This document shows positions 31,601 through 45,585 of a stretch of 64,000 bases of DNA, in pieces (the first letter of the stretch is position 1; every line of letters starts with the position of its first letter). Under the pieces are notes generated by a model. It saw only the letters and a program-made list of their open reading frames with translations. It had not been told where the DNA came from and ran no database searches. This DNA is from Triatoma infestans (Eukaryota > Arthropoda > Insecta > Hemiptera > Reduviidae). Location: assembly GCA_011037195.1 (NCBI GenBank), contig JAAEAF010014403.1, positions 155,701-219,700 of the forward strand, given 5' to 3'. The position numbers and the translations under genes were made by a program.

Positions 31601-34600
31601 CATGTTGATTAAAGTAGCTTGAATTTGTATGTTGGTCGATGAGAGTGTGCCGATGAACCCTGGTGTCTCTCAGTTCGCACATTGCAACTCGGTGAGACAG
31701 GACCGTTTGTGTGTCGGTAGCTCTGCCGCCACTTGCAACAGTGAGGCGACAACCGGGTCAGAATCATCATTGAGAACCAACATCTTGTGCCATTCAAATA
31801 TGCGAAATCCCTACTTATTTTAAAATTTCACCGGCTTTGAGTTTTTGTTTTTTTTACTTTTTCATTCTCAGTTTTCCCGGTTTTCTTGAAACTGTTTCAC
31901 CGATTTTCTTCAAACAAAATACAGTCCAATAATATTTCTATGTTAAACATAGAAATTTATTAGAAACATATCATAAGTATTTTAGAGTGGTTCTGGCAAA
32001 GCGAGAAATTAGGCTCCTCTCACTAAAGTCTTATCTACTGTCACAAACGGTTTCCTATCACAATGGATGAACTTAAGGGGCTTAAGTAAAAATTCCGATA
32101 TTTAAGAAAATTAGTCAATCGTAACTAATGACAATTGCTGTAAGAGAAAATTGAGTTTCGCATTAGATGTTTAGGAAACACTCGATGGGGATCGGCAATG
32201 GTAAAAGTGGCCGTTCATTTCGTTCAGGCTTCAGCCTCCCTTCAGCTTTTGATCCCAATACAGCTAGATCCTTTATCCTCCACTTCTTGAGCAACACATT
32301 ATTTAAAATTACTTTACACTTGAGTATTTAATTGTATGATTTAGTGTCTTCTGTGGCAAGTCTATCATTGTACATTATTTGGAATGGTGAATTCCTGCTC
32401 TGTAGACTTCAGAGACTGATCTGTGTTCCATTGGTGTTGAGGTTCTGCAGGGTTGTACCGTAGTTTGTACTTGTATCCAACCAAATTAAATAATATTCTT
32501 AGTGTTTAAAGTTTACAACTTATATTTTCTATTAAATAGTTGATTCTTTCCTGCTGATTTTAAAGATCCGTCGAACCGAACAAATCGTTACATTGTTACA
32601 AAACCTTGATAGTGATGAAGTATTCTCTGAATGATTGCTCTTCTAAACTTTTACTATGTAAATGGGAGTAAAGTTTCTCTCTTCGGATATCTCAGCTGAA
32701 CTCATTTGTTCACTTTTTCTCAGAGATTAGTCCAAATATCTTTTAACTATATGAAAAAACTTGATATTATTTGAACTAATTTCATTCTTTAAAAACTTTC
32801 CCAATCCAAATGATCAAAACCAAAATAGAAATAAGATTTCCTATTGAAGGAAATTCGCCAAATGCAAGTGATTTCTTTTCGGAATATTTCTATTTAAAGA
32901 ACAGGCGAAAAAGACAGAAATTTAATTAATTGCACTTCATAGTCACTTTATATTACTTCGTAAAATAAATGGTCAAAATCTGGAGGACTACTATTACTAT
33001 ATCTTCCGGGAATTACCTAACTTTCTTTTAGATAAGCAGAAAACAACTTAAAACAATCAGGTGTATAATTATATGTCCATAAACATTAAAAGAAAAAAGT
33101 TGAGAATCAGCGTTGTTACAAAACATAATCACAGAATCAGCTCATTAACAGTGATATCGAACACAGGGTTGTTGTTAGCATCTTAAATTATAACACATTA
33201 TAAATAACCGTTATGATTACTAAAATTTAAACTAAGTAAAATGTATTACTATTTAGACTAAATAGGTAAAACATAAGCTTAGATAACACAAACAAAACCT
33301 CTGCAGTTAATAGAGAGATAACATGGTTGCTAATTAAGAACTCGTATTCTTTTATTTTTTATTTGAATTATGTTTGCAAAGTGGCCGTGAAGTTGGCAAG
33401 GTTGTAGTTCGCTGATAAATGAATCCAACAAACACCAAATTTTTTTTTAATGACGGTTGTTATTTACATTGATTAACACTTCCAGTCAATCATATTTACT
33501 GGTTGTTAATTACGTCTTTCGGTCGGTTTGTTATGCCACATTGTTGATAACAGAAGTGAAATATTTATAAAAAAAAGTAACAGTGCTGTTTACAGAGTAA
33601 TTTTAATAGCTGGCTACAAAATACTAAAATTTCCCACCTATATATTAGGATAAAACAGCAAAATTAAAGTTTATAGTACATTTGTCATTATATATATAAT
33701 TTTATTAACTGGAGTAAGAGAAATCTGTGTGAGTGTTTCTCAGTAGATTTTTTAAAATTATTTTTGCTAAAAGATCAAATTTGATTCATAAAACAGAACT
33801 TGATCGTAATATAATATATATATAAATGTGTTCTTCTTTTAGTGTCTTTTACTGCATTCATTAACTGCTTCAAGCGTTCTGGACATAACAGAAGATGAAA
33901 CATTTTTTAGTGAAGAAATTGAAAAGTTTATTGGTTTACATGAAGATGTGTTCCAAATATCATTAAGCAGAAATTGTTGAAAAAAACATGCTTTCTTAAT
34001 ATCTGGCACAATGGCGCTAGTTCATAATGTAACGTTTTTGCGGTTTCTTGGTTATTTTATTTCATTTTTATAACAATTAATGAGTGCTTATAATAAACAG
34101 ATAATATGACAATTTATAATATAACATTTTTATGTATTTTAACAAAAATATTCCTCCGTGCCGGATTTTTACTAAATGCTTATCAGTATTTCATTTAATC
34201 AAATATTTGTGGCTTGATGGATAGATTCTCGCCTATTTTGTTATTGATCCACACAAATTCCTTTTTTTTTATAACTTTTTTTAAGATAGAGCCTATTAAC
34301 ATATTTTTGGTTCAAATATCTGGTCGAATTTAATGAAATTTTGCTTTAATCTCCCTTCCCCGAATGGTGAGCTTGACGGGTTGCTATTAAGAAACACGTT
34401 TGTCCAGTCATGGATGGACAGTGGAATGATATATATTTAGATTATTTTTTGTTTAATTTTTGGTTCTATCGGCCCTGGTGTCTGACAAGTACTACAGATA
34501 ACTTTCTAGCATGTTTTAAATTATTATTTAGTGCATAATCTTCTAGAAACAATTTGCTTAGACAAAGTAAACAGATAATGAGGTGTCAAAATACGGGATA

Positions 34601-34735
34601 ATTACAAATATCAATCAAGCATGCAACCTGTAAAGCAGAAAATTGTAACATTTAATAAAATATATGTATCAAAAAATATTTATTTGGTGTTGAAGAGAGA
34701 TATTATTCTAGTTGAATAAAACTATAGCTTGGCCA
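31601..34735. other. AT-rich DNA, no gene
   Basis: Only short frames; a balanced patch at 31620-31800 has frames on both strands and no motif. A GAGTAAGAGAAATCTGTGTG... family-R-like end word is at 33713-33760. Confidence 0.35.
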
Positions 34736-34970
34736 GCCATATGTCGATAAGTATCGATCTGGAGTGCCATCTGTTAAGATGTGAGTGTATAGAAGTAAAA
34801 CATGCTGGGTGAGGGTGGATGGACTGATTGTGACGACCAGGTGGTGGGGATAGTTGGTGATAAAGAGCGCTAGTTGGGAATGAGCACGCCAGAGTGCGTC
34901 ATGGCAGTATGTGCATATTGGGAGAAAGGAAGGAAGCTATCTAGGTTGGTGTTGCCTGCTGTATGTTTTA

Positions 34971-35035
34971 CACATACATACATACATACACACACATATA
35001 ATATATATATATATATATAAAAGCACACACACAAT
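34971..35035. repeat. (CATA)n, (TA)n, (CA)n compound microsatellite
   Basis: CATACATACATACATACACA followed by alternating TA and CACACACAC. Confidence 0.9.
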
Positions 35036-35814
35036 CAATAAGGGTGGCTTTGCATACGCATTACTGTAGAATAGAGCTTGGGAAATAAAGGTTCCGCCAA
35101 AACTCACATACAAAAGTGCAAACTACCGTCCTTGGATATCTTCTCTTGGAAGAACTTGACACGTATTTAGAGCTAGCTTTTGTCTTACTATCAAACTGGT
35201 AAAAATTGGAGATTGGGCAAAAATGTTATTAATTCATATTTCTGATCATAAAATTACTTTATTTTAATTTAGTTGCTGTGATTTCGCATGCTTTGAATCC
35301 TTAACATCTAAGTTATCTATAAATATAAATTTACTGACAAGAAAGTACCTTTACAAATATTTCTTGACTGAAATTTTTTCTAATACGTTGGTTTGAGTCA
35401 GGAAACTTGATTAACGTAAATAGTTAATAACCATTGTCTGGATCATTTGAATTGAACAAAACTGCTGAAATAACTAAAACAAGACAAAAATAAATCGGCA
35501 ATAAAAGATTTCAAATGTAATTTCTCACTTTAAGGAAATCTCTATTCTACCTGTCATAAGAGACAAAAATCAAGCGGAAGTAGTTTAGAAGCATTATACG
35601 TTCCAGGAATGTGGTCTACTAAACTTCCACACTTAGTAGTTTCTTTTAAAAAGAATTATTTAAAGCGAAATAATGATAATGACAGCCACGAACCTGGGCC
35701 AATCGATTTATTTATCGAAAATAAAAACATTTATCGACTCAGGTTATTATAAAGAATGGAAAGTTCCTCTAACTTGTGATTTAGTAATCAACTGAACTTT
35801 ACTCCCTCTCATTG

Positions 35815-36370
35815 TTGTAACTGGAACTCTAAGGATCGTGTCCAATTTTCTAAATTGAGTTTTCTCGGGCAATACATGATTTGAGCTCCCCCACCCAGAA
35901 TAATTTCTTTTTTTTAACCATTGACCTGTGTGTGTGTGTGTGTGACGTGTGTGAACAGCATAAGAAAACGAGAAACATTGCAGGAACCTAGAACTTGATA
36001 TTCCGTTTAGGTTTTCACTAGGGAATGGGACAGGATCTCTCAAAATATCTAACCGAAAGTAATATTTACTGAACCAATTTTTCAATTTTTTTGCGATTTT
36101 CTCGAAACTAGGTTCAAATATTTATTTGAGGTCCATCACTACTTTTATTGGGAACATATTTTTAGAGAGGTCAGCTCATAATTAAATGACAGTTCAATTT
36201 TGAACGGTTCTAACAGCAAGAAAGTTACGTTGAATTAAATTGTTGCAGAAAATTTCGAATTTGAAGTACACTTGACCGGAAGTGAATTTTCTGAACGGTT
36301 TTTTTTTTGCAGTTTTCCAGATATTTTCAATAACAAATCCAAACAAAAGATTTGTTTAAACTTGGAACAT
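35815..36370 (+). repeat. Dispersed repeat family R, copy
   Basis: Plus order: CTAAATTGAGTTTTCTCGGG, (TG)n at 35931-35943, GAACAGCATAAGAAAACGAG, ATTGCAGGAACCTAGAACTT, GATATTCCGTTTAGG, and then GACCGGAAGTGAATTTTCTG with TTTTTTTTGCAGTTTTCC. These are the usual landmarks in the usual order. Confidence 0.65.
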
Positions 36371-36742
36371 TAGCCCGGAATTAACTAAGAACCAATAGTG
36401 TTTTATCAGTTTCTGTTTGAAATTTTAGCGAGAAAATTGATTGCAGCGTTCTTGGGAGCTGGGATGTGGTGGAAAACTTGCGACTTGATGACAGTGAAGT
36501 CACTGTGTAATAGTATCCAAGGAGAGGATCCGTAGCAGAGAAAGAGAGACAAAATGACAGGACCAATCTCTCGGACGAGAGTAGGAGAAACCACATAAAT
36601 ACAGCGACGGTAGACAGATATAAAACACAGTTCATACAACTGAGGTCACTCGCCAGTCACTACGTGTCATTACCCTTTACCACTCTACCATACTCTATCA
36701 TTTTCAAGTGTAAAGTCCAGGCAGTCAGGGTCACTTATTATA

Positions 36743-36755
36743 TTATACAGTGTTA
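36743..36755. repeat. LINE target-site duplication, left copy
   Basis: TTATACAGTGTTA, repeated exactly at 37779-37791. Confidence 0.88.
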
Positions 36756-37778
36756 GATAGATAGATAGATAACATACTTTATTTGCAAATAAACTCAATT
36801 TAACATGATAAAATTTAAACATAAACAGCATGATTGCTGACATGATAGTTAATCGTCTGTCAGGAGTGTATGTCTCAAAACTCAGGACAATATTCTATTA
36901 ACACAATTATTTTACCTATGTATATAATTTTTTTTTTTTCTTTAATTGATTTTTTATTTAATTTTTTTTTATATAATTTTTTAATTACAAACCGAGTAAA
37001 AAGTAAAACTCTGTAAATAATAAGATAGACGTCTGGGCATTTTTTTTTTTGTTAATTTAATAACTAAATAAAAGGACAATAACAATAGAAGGGGAGACTG
37101 ATCTATCATAATATGTAATAATGTATTTAGAAATTAAAATTTTCTACAAGAAACCTTCTGTATGACATTGACTCTTTGATGTACCCAATCAATGCCAACC
37201 AATTATTACCATTCAATAATACAACATTTCATCAACCGCTAGCACCTCCCTAAAGAAATACTTTTTTCTAACAAAATTCAATATGGCACACTGACCCAAG
37301 AAATGGAATACATCTTCATTTGCAGCCATATTACACAGACTACAATCATAATTTCTCTCCTGTATATAAGGCTTGCAGTTTAAATCAAGCAGTTCCCCTC
37401 TGATCTTCACTATAAGACCTATATCTAATACATCCAGGCCAATATTAATATAGTCAACATTAAACGATAATCTACTATAGATCTTATGGTAGGTACTATT
37501 AATCGCACTATTCATAAAAGTTTTTCTATAATGCTGCATCAAAGCGTTCTGTATGGCATTAATTTCATTACTAAACTCTTCAGGTGAATGCACATTTAAC
37601 CCAATGTTACTGTCTAACTTGTTAATCCAATCGGACAAATCCCTAAACCAAATAATTTTTTTATTAACTATTTCCAAAGCCAACTTTTTAACTAAGCGCC
37701 TATTGTCAAGTTCCAAAATCTTTTTGAGAAATTTCAAAAACAGTGTAAATGTGAATATATGTTGAGGACAGGTTTGCG
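36756..37778 (-). mobile_element. 5'-truncated LINE with (TATC)n tail
   Basis: A 1.02 kb insert bracketed by exact 13 bp duplications. It reads on the minus strand: an open frame from the very first bases to a stop at 37213, then about 450 bp of AT-rich 3' UTR, an AATAAA at 36778-36783, and (TATC)4 as the 3' tail next to the duplication. 5' truncation, a target duplication and a simple-repeat tail are what target-primed reverse transcription leaves. Confidence 0.88.
37213..37776 (-). pseudogene. C-terminal end of a LINE ORF2 (truncated)
   Basis: 187 codons are open from the truncation point (QTCPQHIFTFTLFLKFLKKI) to the natural stop. Near the end is CSLCNMAANEDVFHFLGQC, a C-x2-C-x9-H-x4-C knuckle of the kind found after the RT in many invertebrate LINEs, followed by RKKYFFREVL. 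No RT motif remains, because the 5' part was never integrated. The frame has no internal stop or shift, so the insertion is recent. The clade cannot be told from this part. Confidence 0.8.
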
Positions 37779-37791
37779 TTATACAGTGTTA
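37779..37791. repeat. LINE target-site duplication, right copy
   Basis: TTATACAGTGTTA, identical to 36743-36755. Confidence 0.88.
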
Positions 37792-40700
37792 ACAATATTT
37801 TGTTAATTCATTGAAACCAGACCATTCCTCTCCTTCAACAACCCTATTACAACTGCATTCAGCCTGTCTGCTGTGAAACATTCACAAAACTTTTCTTATT
37901 GCATTTAATAACAATTATAAAACTGACAAATTTCCTTCAAACCTAGATATTTGGTATAATTAGTGAATGTGATTACATTCGAGTCTAGAAATCAGTGCCT
38001 AGTTCAGTCCACAATAACACGTGAAATCTAAAATCGCAGGTATCCCAGAAATTCACTGCGAGAAGACGGAATACTCAAAACATAATGATAATATGTGATA
38101 AACTCGAGGAATTGTAAACAAACGTATATGGTATGTGTGACATCATATAGAGGTTATTCCCAAGTATATTTTTTAATATAAGGTTTATTATAATATGTTA
38201 TAAACTGTGATAATGATATCTATTATTATTACTATTATTATTATTATTATATCAGAAAATATTTATATATTAATAATTATAATTATTATTATTAATATCT
38301 TAGAAAAACATTCTAAGAGATTTAAATCGATTCCATGCTATGGTCAACTAGAGACGTGTGTGTAATTTAGGTGAGTACTAGACGGGTGATACGCTGCAAG
38401 ACCTTGTCCCACATATGTGTCATTAGAATGTGCCATCGCACTCAGCCCTCTGTATACTAGTTCGGTTTTCCACCTCTTATCAAGATCAAACATTTTATAA
38501 ACTATTATTTAGAAAATTGACTGCTCTTTACTCAAATCGACTAATTGAGCAACAAAATTTTCGCTGAAATGAACTCATTATTTTAATATTCACTGATAAG
38601 CTCTTTTCTGGTCCATAAATGTTTGGACTTTTTCAACCTTTAATTGTTTTAGTGGTGAGTCATAGGTTTGGATTTCAGACCAGTTGAGACATGTTCGATG
38701 TAGGCAAACTATTATACAAATCCATACAGATTTCATCATGTTATGAGGCCCTTGCAAGTACGGTGGTGGTTAACATCCATCAACGGGAAGTAAGACTTTT
38801 TCTTCTTCTTGTCCAGTTTTTACAGTTTTCTTGAAAACGGCACAAACGAATGTTTTTAAATTTTGTGTATTGCCTACACTACACCCTACTCTAAATTTTG
38901 GTGGGGTTTGTGGGGGAACAGAGCTTTCCTCTTTAGTCGGTGACGGTTCTGCCATCTATATAATATTAATAGAAGTATTGGTAGAAAATCTATCACTTTT
39001 ACTCGGTACATTTTTCCAGGCAAATAATTGATTGTGGGTGATTTTCACAGAATTCACAGCATTACATTTCAAATGTCAGTTGGGTTTGGTTCAATGTTAT
39101 TGGCGCTTTCTTCTGGACTGCAATGTAATCACTTCTATCTGCCGGAGTAAGTCTGCCAGCTCTATTTTTCTGTTAGGACAAATGAGTGAAATTTGAAATT
39201 CAAAGGCTCTTTTGTCATTTTGTATTGGCTGCAGGAAGAGGAACTCCTGTGATTGGTTCACACTAACTTTTATATTTTGTTTTATGCAGCAACAATAATT
39301 GGGTGACTTTGGTAATCAAACACCATACATCCAAAATAAAATTTGGATTATTTCAAAGACCTACAAACTATAAATAATTGGAATACGTAAAAAAATATAG
39401 TATCGAAATGGTTCTTATAAAACATTCTCACAGATGATTTATTTCCCTTGTTTAATGCTATTGTCCACAGTAGAGTTTAGTTTGTATAAATGTTTATAGA
39501 AATAACAATACAATTATGATGTAATCGGCATCCATATATATACTATAGCCTCAAATTTCAAGGCCACCAATTCATCAAGTTCTAATACAATGGACACTAT
39601 AATTGCAATAATAATTATTCTACAAATTATTCTTCGCTATTTAAAAATAATAATAATAATAATCCAAGATCCCTAACCGAAATATTCATCCAAAATATTA
39701 TTTATAATTACAAATGTTTCTCTCATTGTAGCCCTGAACAAGTGAATATCTTTCACGCAATATCGGCGTAGAAAAAAATTTATTAAATTGACCACATCCC
39801 CCCTCCAAAAGGAAGAAGTTCCAAAGTAATAGAAAAAGGCAAATGGTAAAAAAAAATCTATACATTGGTCAAACTGTACCACGAGTATACCTAGTCTAGT
39901 TATATCAAGATCTTGGAAGCTTATTGGTCCGGGCCGGGGAGGGGGGCACCTAGATAATTTCTACTTTGAACTTACTGCGATTTTTCGTGTTTGAATTTTG
40001 TCCAGCCCTCACAAACACGCACAAACAGACCAATTTCTAAAAACCCTTTTTCGTGTTCACAGTAAAAAAAAAAATAACATAAAAATCGCCCTTGCAGTTG
40101 GTGAGTTTTGTCAGATTTTGAAAAGCTTCTTGTCTTGTCCCTTGGTGAATTAAAACGTAATATCAAGTTTAGTGTTTTGATCTCAAAATTCCAATAAAAC
40201 AAGTTTTTTCCAATGAAAACAAATGCCATCTATTAATAAACAAAAACAAATCGATATATCTAGTGAATAGTGTGAAAGATCGAGTGTGAATCAACCATTT
40301 TTCTCGTATTGCATTTCGCAATTTTTATTTGATTTTCTTCAAACTTGGAATTTTTGCGATAATATTGGATTCTTATAATCTACTGATTTGGCATTTTAGT
40401 TCATTTAAATTTTGATTAACCGAATTACAATATTCTGAGACAGATTTTATGATGGTTCATAACGAAGTATTTCATTAATATTAATCGATGAGTTTAGTTA
40501 ATCACCTTATTATTTGACTACAGCAACTTTTTTTATATTTGCCAAGGCTATCGAAACGATCTGTCTTTGTGGTTATTTTGAGTGCGATGTGTCCTTTCTA
40601 AATGAGACGGATACGATGGGTCGGCTCCAGTCGGTCAAATAGTGGAATGCGATAACTATAGAGTACATTAAAAATATTGAACAAGGCGTGGGCAGTTTTA

Positions 40701-40814
40701 CTTTCTACAATTTGTTCAAAGTAATTGTCGTTTGTAAAAAAAAAAAACAAACAAAAAAAAACACTGGTAATGAGTAGGTTCTATATTTGGTTAATACTAT
40801 TTGGACCTCGTGGG
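37792..40814. other. AT-rich DNA, no gene
   Basis: ATT/TTA microsatellite-like words at 38220-38300. Family-R-like fragments at 38800-39060 (ACAGTTTTCTTGAAAACGGC) and 40060-40400 (GCGATTTTTCG, TTCGCAATTTTTATTTG). No coding frame is convincing. Confidence 0.4.
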
Positions 40815-40960
40815 TGGACTGTAGGCGCAAGATTTTTGACATTTATGTAGACTGGAACGCCCACTCGATGAAGACACCACGCTCCACAGATAATAGTAAT
40901 CCAAGTTAAACAAGTATTCCCGGTCTTTGTGTAGGTGTCACCATTCAGAACTGAAGTTAA
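40815..40960 (+). repeat. Divergent partial copy of the 43.4-46.3 kb inverted-repeat arm
   Basis: GTGGACTGTAGGCGCAAGAT, TTTTGACAT, GTAGACTGGAACGCCCACTC and GAAGACACCACG match the segment near 43640-43730 in the same orientation, with more differences than the two arms show to each other. Confidence 0.6.
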
Positions 40961-41599
40961 AAAATTGAAGAACTAACGTTAGGATTTATGTGGCTCCCCT
41001 GTGAGCTTCCTCTTACTGCACTTAATACCATTCTATTTGACTTTGGAGAGAGACGACAAATCTACAGCACCCCTTTAGGGTGAGCGACACACCTACAGCT
41101 CCCCTTTACTGTTGACAATCTTTGTATTTCCTCTTACACAATATGAGAATATTAAAAGCAAATATTCTTGTCTGCATCAGGCGTAAAACCACTGAACACA
41201 CAGTAACAAAACTGATTATTGCAATGGCGGATGAGTGCCGGGAATGCGCTGACAGTCAATTCGGCAATGACACAGTTCTCCCAGAAAGGAAGCTAATGAT
41301 TGTCTATTATAAACACTATGGCCGGACCTACTTACAATCCAAACAACTAATTGTCCTTCAATTATTTTTTTTTTTTACTCTGCGCCCTCCCCCCAACTTG
41401 CCCTTCACTTCACTATCTTAGACCTCAATTTATATATTTTTCATAAAATGATAAGTTGCTTTTTACTCCTTCTCTCTCGGGAATTAATTTTCCAGATTCC
41501 CACAAGAGCTTCAGTTATAATTGATCAACAGGAAGAAATGAACATATCCTGTGGAAGAGATCTAAAGCCAAACTAATGGCGACCTAGAAGACCTTTTGC

Positions 41600-41680
41600 G
41601 ACACAGTATTTGGCGAGTTAGGGATCTCGTCCGTTTGACTGCTGTGGTTGCTGAGACACTTATCAGTTGAGCCATTTCAA
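41600..41680 (-). repeat. Decayed tRNA-like (SINE-head) sequence
   Basis: The minus strand has an A-box-like TGGCTCAACTGATAAG (complement of 41659-41674) and, 30-odd bases on, GGACGAGATCCC in the place of a B box (complement of about 41621-41632). The B box is poor and no tail or duplication was found. Confidence 0.35.
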
Positions 41681-41869
41681 CATTCCTTCTACTAGAAATG
41701 TGGACAATAGAATTGCTGAGATCAGGATAGTTGTTTCCGTAATACTGAAGTAATTATCTCAGATGATCATTCTAAAGTCCTTCGGGAGGCAAATTATCAT
41801 AAATAGACTTTTACAGCAGCGTAAAGCCCAAGCTGTACTGTTCCTCTGGCAGATTGTTCCATTTTTACT

Positions 41870-42040
41870 TTCTCTTAATCCTAGTGACCCTGGAAAAGGA
41901 AACATGTTTTTAGGAAGGATCTTGTGTGTTCGTGTTTGTGTGAACAGTGTGAGCCGAATATAATAAAAACGAAAAACAGTGAAGCTCAAACTTACACTCC
42001 CTTCAGATACCACCACCGTCACCACCACTCACGCATCCGA
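41870..42040 (+). repeat. Family R fragment
   Basis: GGAAACATGTTTTTAGG, GTGTGTTCGTGTTTGTGTGA, ACAGTGTGAGCCG and AGCTCAAACTTACACTCC follow family order. Confidence 0.5.
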
Positions 42041-42899
42041 AACTTTCGGTTGTGTCTTTTTATTAAAGTTATAATTAAAATAAAACATCAAGATATCGTT
42101 GTTTATATTGACATCAAGATGCTGATCAATATGAAGGAGGGAGCTTTATGTCCGGTCATGTTCTAATTATCTCGTCCCTAGGGTTTTCTCTTCTTCCTCT
42201 TCTGCACAAGGAGCCAATTTTCGTTACAGTACTCCAAAACAAAATACGATGAGAAATAAAAACCTGTTCCAATTATACGAGCATACATCAATGTCATTCT
42301 TTAATGTAAATAAAAAAAACAAAACCTTTTCAATAATTATAACCTCGGATGGTATTGCCAATTCAATCTAAAGTATAATAAATAACCTTCATATTTGTTT
42401 AAAACATTAAAATTTACAGTAAAATTTTCTACAGAGCTAAGAATTGTACAGTAACGTAATTGTATTTATCTATATATTTATTGCGAATTAGCTAAATTTA
42501 ATCTGTTGGTATAATTTGTTATTCTAATCTTATCTGTTGCGATTTAATTAAACAATCCATTGTGGACAGAATGCAAGTAGCGCCTTGGAATTAACTTTAT
42601 TCGATTACTTTGTTATTGAAATTCTTTATAAATTGAAAGTGTTTACCGAAATATTTTTAACCACCCAAATTTGAATAAATTATTCCTTCCGCAAATTAAT
42701 GTTACAAACATTGGTAGTATTCTTGTTACATTAAAACCCTGACTTGACTTTCCTTGCTGTAATTATTACAGCGCGAGTGATGAAATTTCTCTAAACTTCT
42801 AATTTTTATAAACCTTCAGTTGCTTTAAAATCACATAAATACATGTGCTGAGGAACTAAAGATCTTACTTGTAGGTTCTCAAGGGCATACGACTCTATG
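42041..42899. other. AT-rich DNA, no gene
   Basis: Nothing recognised. Confidence 0.35.
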
Positions 42900-42984
42900 T
42901 GAAAGTAAGTTCACCACAGAGCGATTGATCAATTCGCAGTCAGTTTAGAGGTAAGCACAATATTACAGATTGCCTGGAGAATGC

Positions 42985-43418
42985 CCCAGAAATCAACTTT
43001 CCTGGAAATATATTTCTAAAGATACAAATGAAAGGCCAACAGATGTCGTGTGAATTTAGAATGTGAAATTTGAAGTAAACGCATTAACGTTTTGACAATA
43101 AAAGCTCAAAAAACTCCATCAAATCTGTGACTTTTTCCATGAAAACACCAATGAATTTCATTAAATTGCTTAAACTCACTTAAAATAAAGAGGCCTATCC
43201 CTTTTATTTGAAACACTTTCCAAAAAATTCATTTTAGCGAGATTAGGGTGGGGGTAACGTTACGCTTTCCTCAAAAAGTTGTTTCTATGAAGTCTAGATT
43301 CTCCCAAAGATATGATATCAAAGACACTAAACAGATAGTAAGAGAATTATTAGTTTTTGAAGAAAATTTGTCATTTTTATCTGCGTAAATTGCAGTAAGA
43401 GAAAGTCGTGTGAGTGTT
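42985..43418 (+). repeat. Family R, 3' half and end word
   Basis: GAGATTAGGGTGGGGGTAAC, GTTACGCTTTCCTC and finally AGTAAGAGAAAGTCGTGTGA + GTGTTTCACAGCAGATT. The last word is the family end seen in a dozen other places, and it runs straight into the left arm of the inverted-repeat element. Confidence 0.6.
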
Positions 43419-44130
43419 TCACAGCAGATTGTTTTATTGTTTAGAACGACATTGCGATGTGTGCGACAATTGTCCGGAGACTCGGTGCACTCTGTGTACA
43501 GTCTAGCTTGATCCTGATGACCATGGTTTTCAGTAATGCACTGATCAGAAAGCGTGGGTCACTAGTTCTACAAGTGGATGGTCAATAATGGTCACAATCA
43601 TTGCGGCGCACCTAACCTTTCAAGGGAGTGGACACCATTTCAGGTGAATAGGTGGAATCGTGTAGGCGTTCTGTAGCGCAAGATTTTTGACATTGGCGTA
43701 GATTGCAACGCCCACTCAGTAAAGACACATCAGCATCCGCACACTTTTTTGAAGAAGAATTCCCGACCTTAGGAGTTGTTATCTAAAATATTGAAGTTAT
43801 AATAAAACTAGGTAGAATGGATTGTGACGATATCTATTGAAAAATAATACCAAACTTTGTGGGAATATGTAAAGTTGGGTTACACGACAGAAGATACATT
43901 TTGAGCTAGATCAGGTAAAAGTTGTGTTCTTTCTACAAAATAAAGATGGTTAGTCTTACCAACAATCTTACCTCTACTGCAGACATATGATGAAGTTGAA
44001 TTTACCTTTGAATTAGGAATGATACGTTGCTTGTGTTAATTGTAATGTAGGTCCCAGGTGACGTATTCTGTTTAATTATATTGAAAGTAAAGAAAATAAC
44101 TGAGAATGTAAAGATGGGGCGCCAGAGATT
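43419..44130 (+). repeat. Left arm of the inverted repeat
   Basis: Landmarks: GACAATTGTCCGGAGACTCG, GCGCACCTAACCTTTCAAGG, CAACGCCCACTCAGTAAAGA, CCGACCTTAGGAG, TAGGTCCCAGGTGACGTATT. Confidence 0.85.
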
Positions 44131-45585
44131 CTCAACGTTTCTCATTTCAGTCTGAGACGTTCTCATTTCAGTCTCAACGTTCACTCCATTCGTACCCTAA
44201 AGAGCTCCTGAAGAAGGGCACCAATGGTAACAAAGAATTCTTTTTCTTTAAAATCTCCTCTGGCCATTGCCGTACAAACATCTAATTTTTATTCAATTTG
44301 AATGTATTACTTTGCCAATTAGTTTCAGAATGTTCAACTACTAAAAGAAGAAATACCTAACGAGTACTTGGTCATTAGCAGATGTTATCGCCTTACTTTA
44401 TTAGTTAAACGCAGGCCTGTGAAATAGTTTGACGAAACTCTAAAACACTTGCATAATAATAGTGAGTTTATATTTGCAACGTTCTTATTAGCCAGACAAA
44501 AAACTCTTTCTCTTAATGCAATGTAAAAGTGATAGATCTGCATTTGTGAAAAATGCACACTTTAAAGAAAATGGAGATAGTTTTCGAGAAAACCGCGAAT
44601 AGCAGAAAAACAGTCCATTCTGTAGTACTTCCGGCTTTTACGTTTTGTCCGAAACCTTCTTGTTGGATGATTCTGGGGGGATACCTAATCGGACGTTTAA
44701 ACTTTTTGTTTTTCATTTTTTGAATTAATCTGTAGACAACTATATGGATACACTAGGTATTTCCAATTAAAACGCTGTTTCAGAAATCAAATACCCTCAC
44801 AGTTGTTTGAAAAATTATGCAATAACTAGTCGGTCTCGGAGAGATAAAAGTATGACCAGATTGCTAATGACACATTACTAAGTGTAAGAGGGGTGTGACG
44901 TCACAGCAACAACTTTAATAAAATTAAGTGGAACATAACGCCCAACTCTGTGTGTTTGGACAGCTGTACTCCACTAACTAGCGTATTCTGTCGCCGTCAA
45001 CTGTAAACCGTCAAATTAAATACTTATCTTACTTACCCATCCTCACACAACGTCTCTCCTGTTATTTTTATTAAAAAAAAGAAGAAATATCATATGGAAT
45101 AGCCACACGATTTCCTAACGTCTCCCATAACATCTCTCAAACAATACTTCTTACAAATTGTCCAACCCAATCAGCTTTTAGTACAATAAACATGTTAATC
45201 TTCTCAATTTTCAAAATATAAACTCATAGCCAATTCAGCATTAACTATATAAATAAATTAAAGTGGCAGTTCCGATTACAGCCCTACCGAGTTTCTTATA
45301 TGAAACGTTTGTCTTACGTCTTGGCGAGTTATGGAAATTATATGTACTACCGGAAAGCATATTGAATGTTGATTTTTTTTTTTTTTTGAGGGAAAGAAAT
45401 TATCATAAAATTGTTTTTATATAAAGTTAATTTTAGCGAGCTGAAGAATGAGCTGTTTTAAATGGATTGCAATAACAGAAGCAAGGAGAGAGGGCGGCCA
45501 TTGTGGTCAGCGAACATGTCATGCTCCACTGCTGATAAACATAACTATCCATTATAACCTTGAATGTAACATACACGGCCGCCCC

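Noticed and set aside
43500..43540. CTGATGA in the inverted-repeat arm as a hammerhead core
   Set aside because: No GAAA box or stem II follows at the required distance.
44200..44230. CTCCTGAAGAAGGGCACC as another ribozyme copy
   Set aside because: Only the first box matches; the stem II complement and GAAA are missing.
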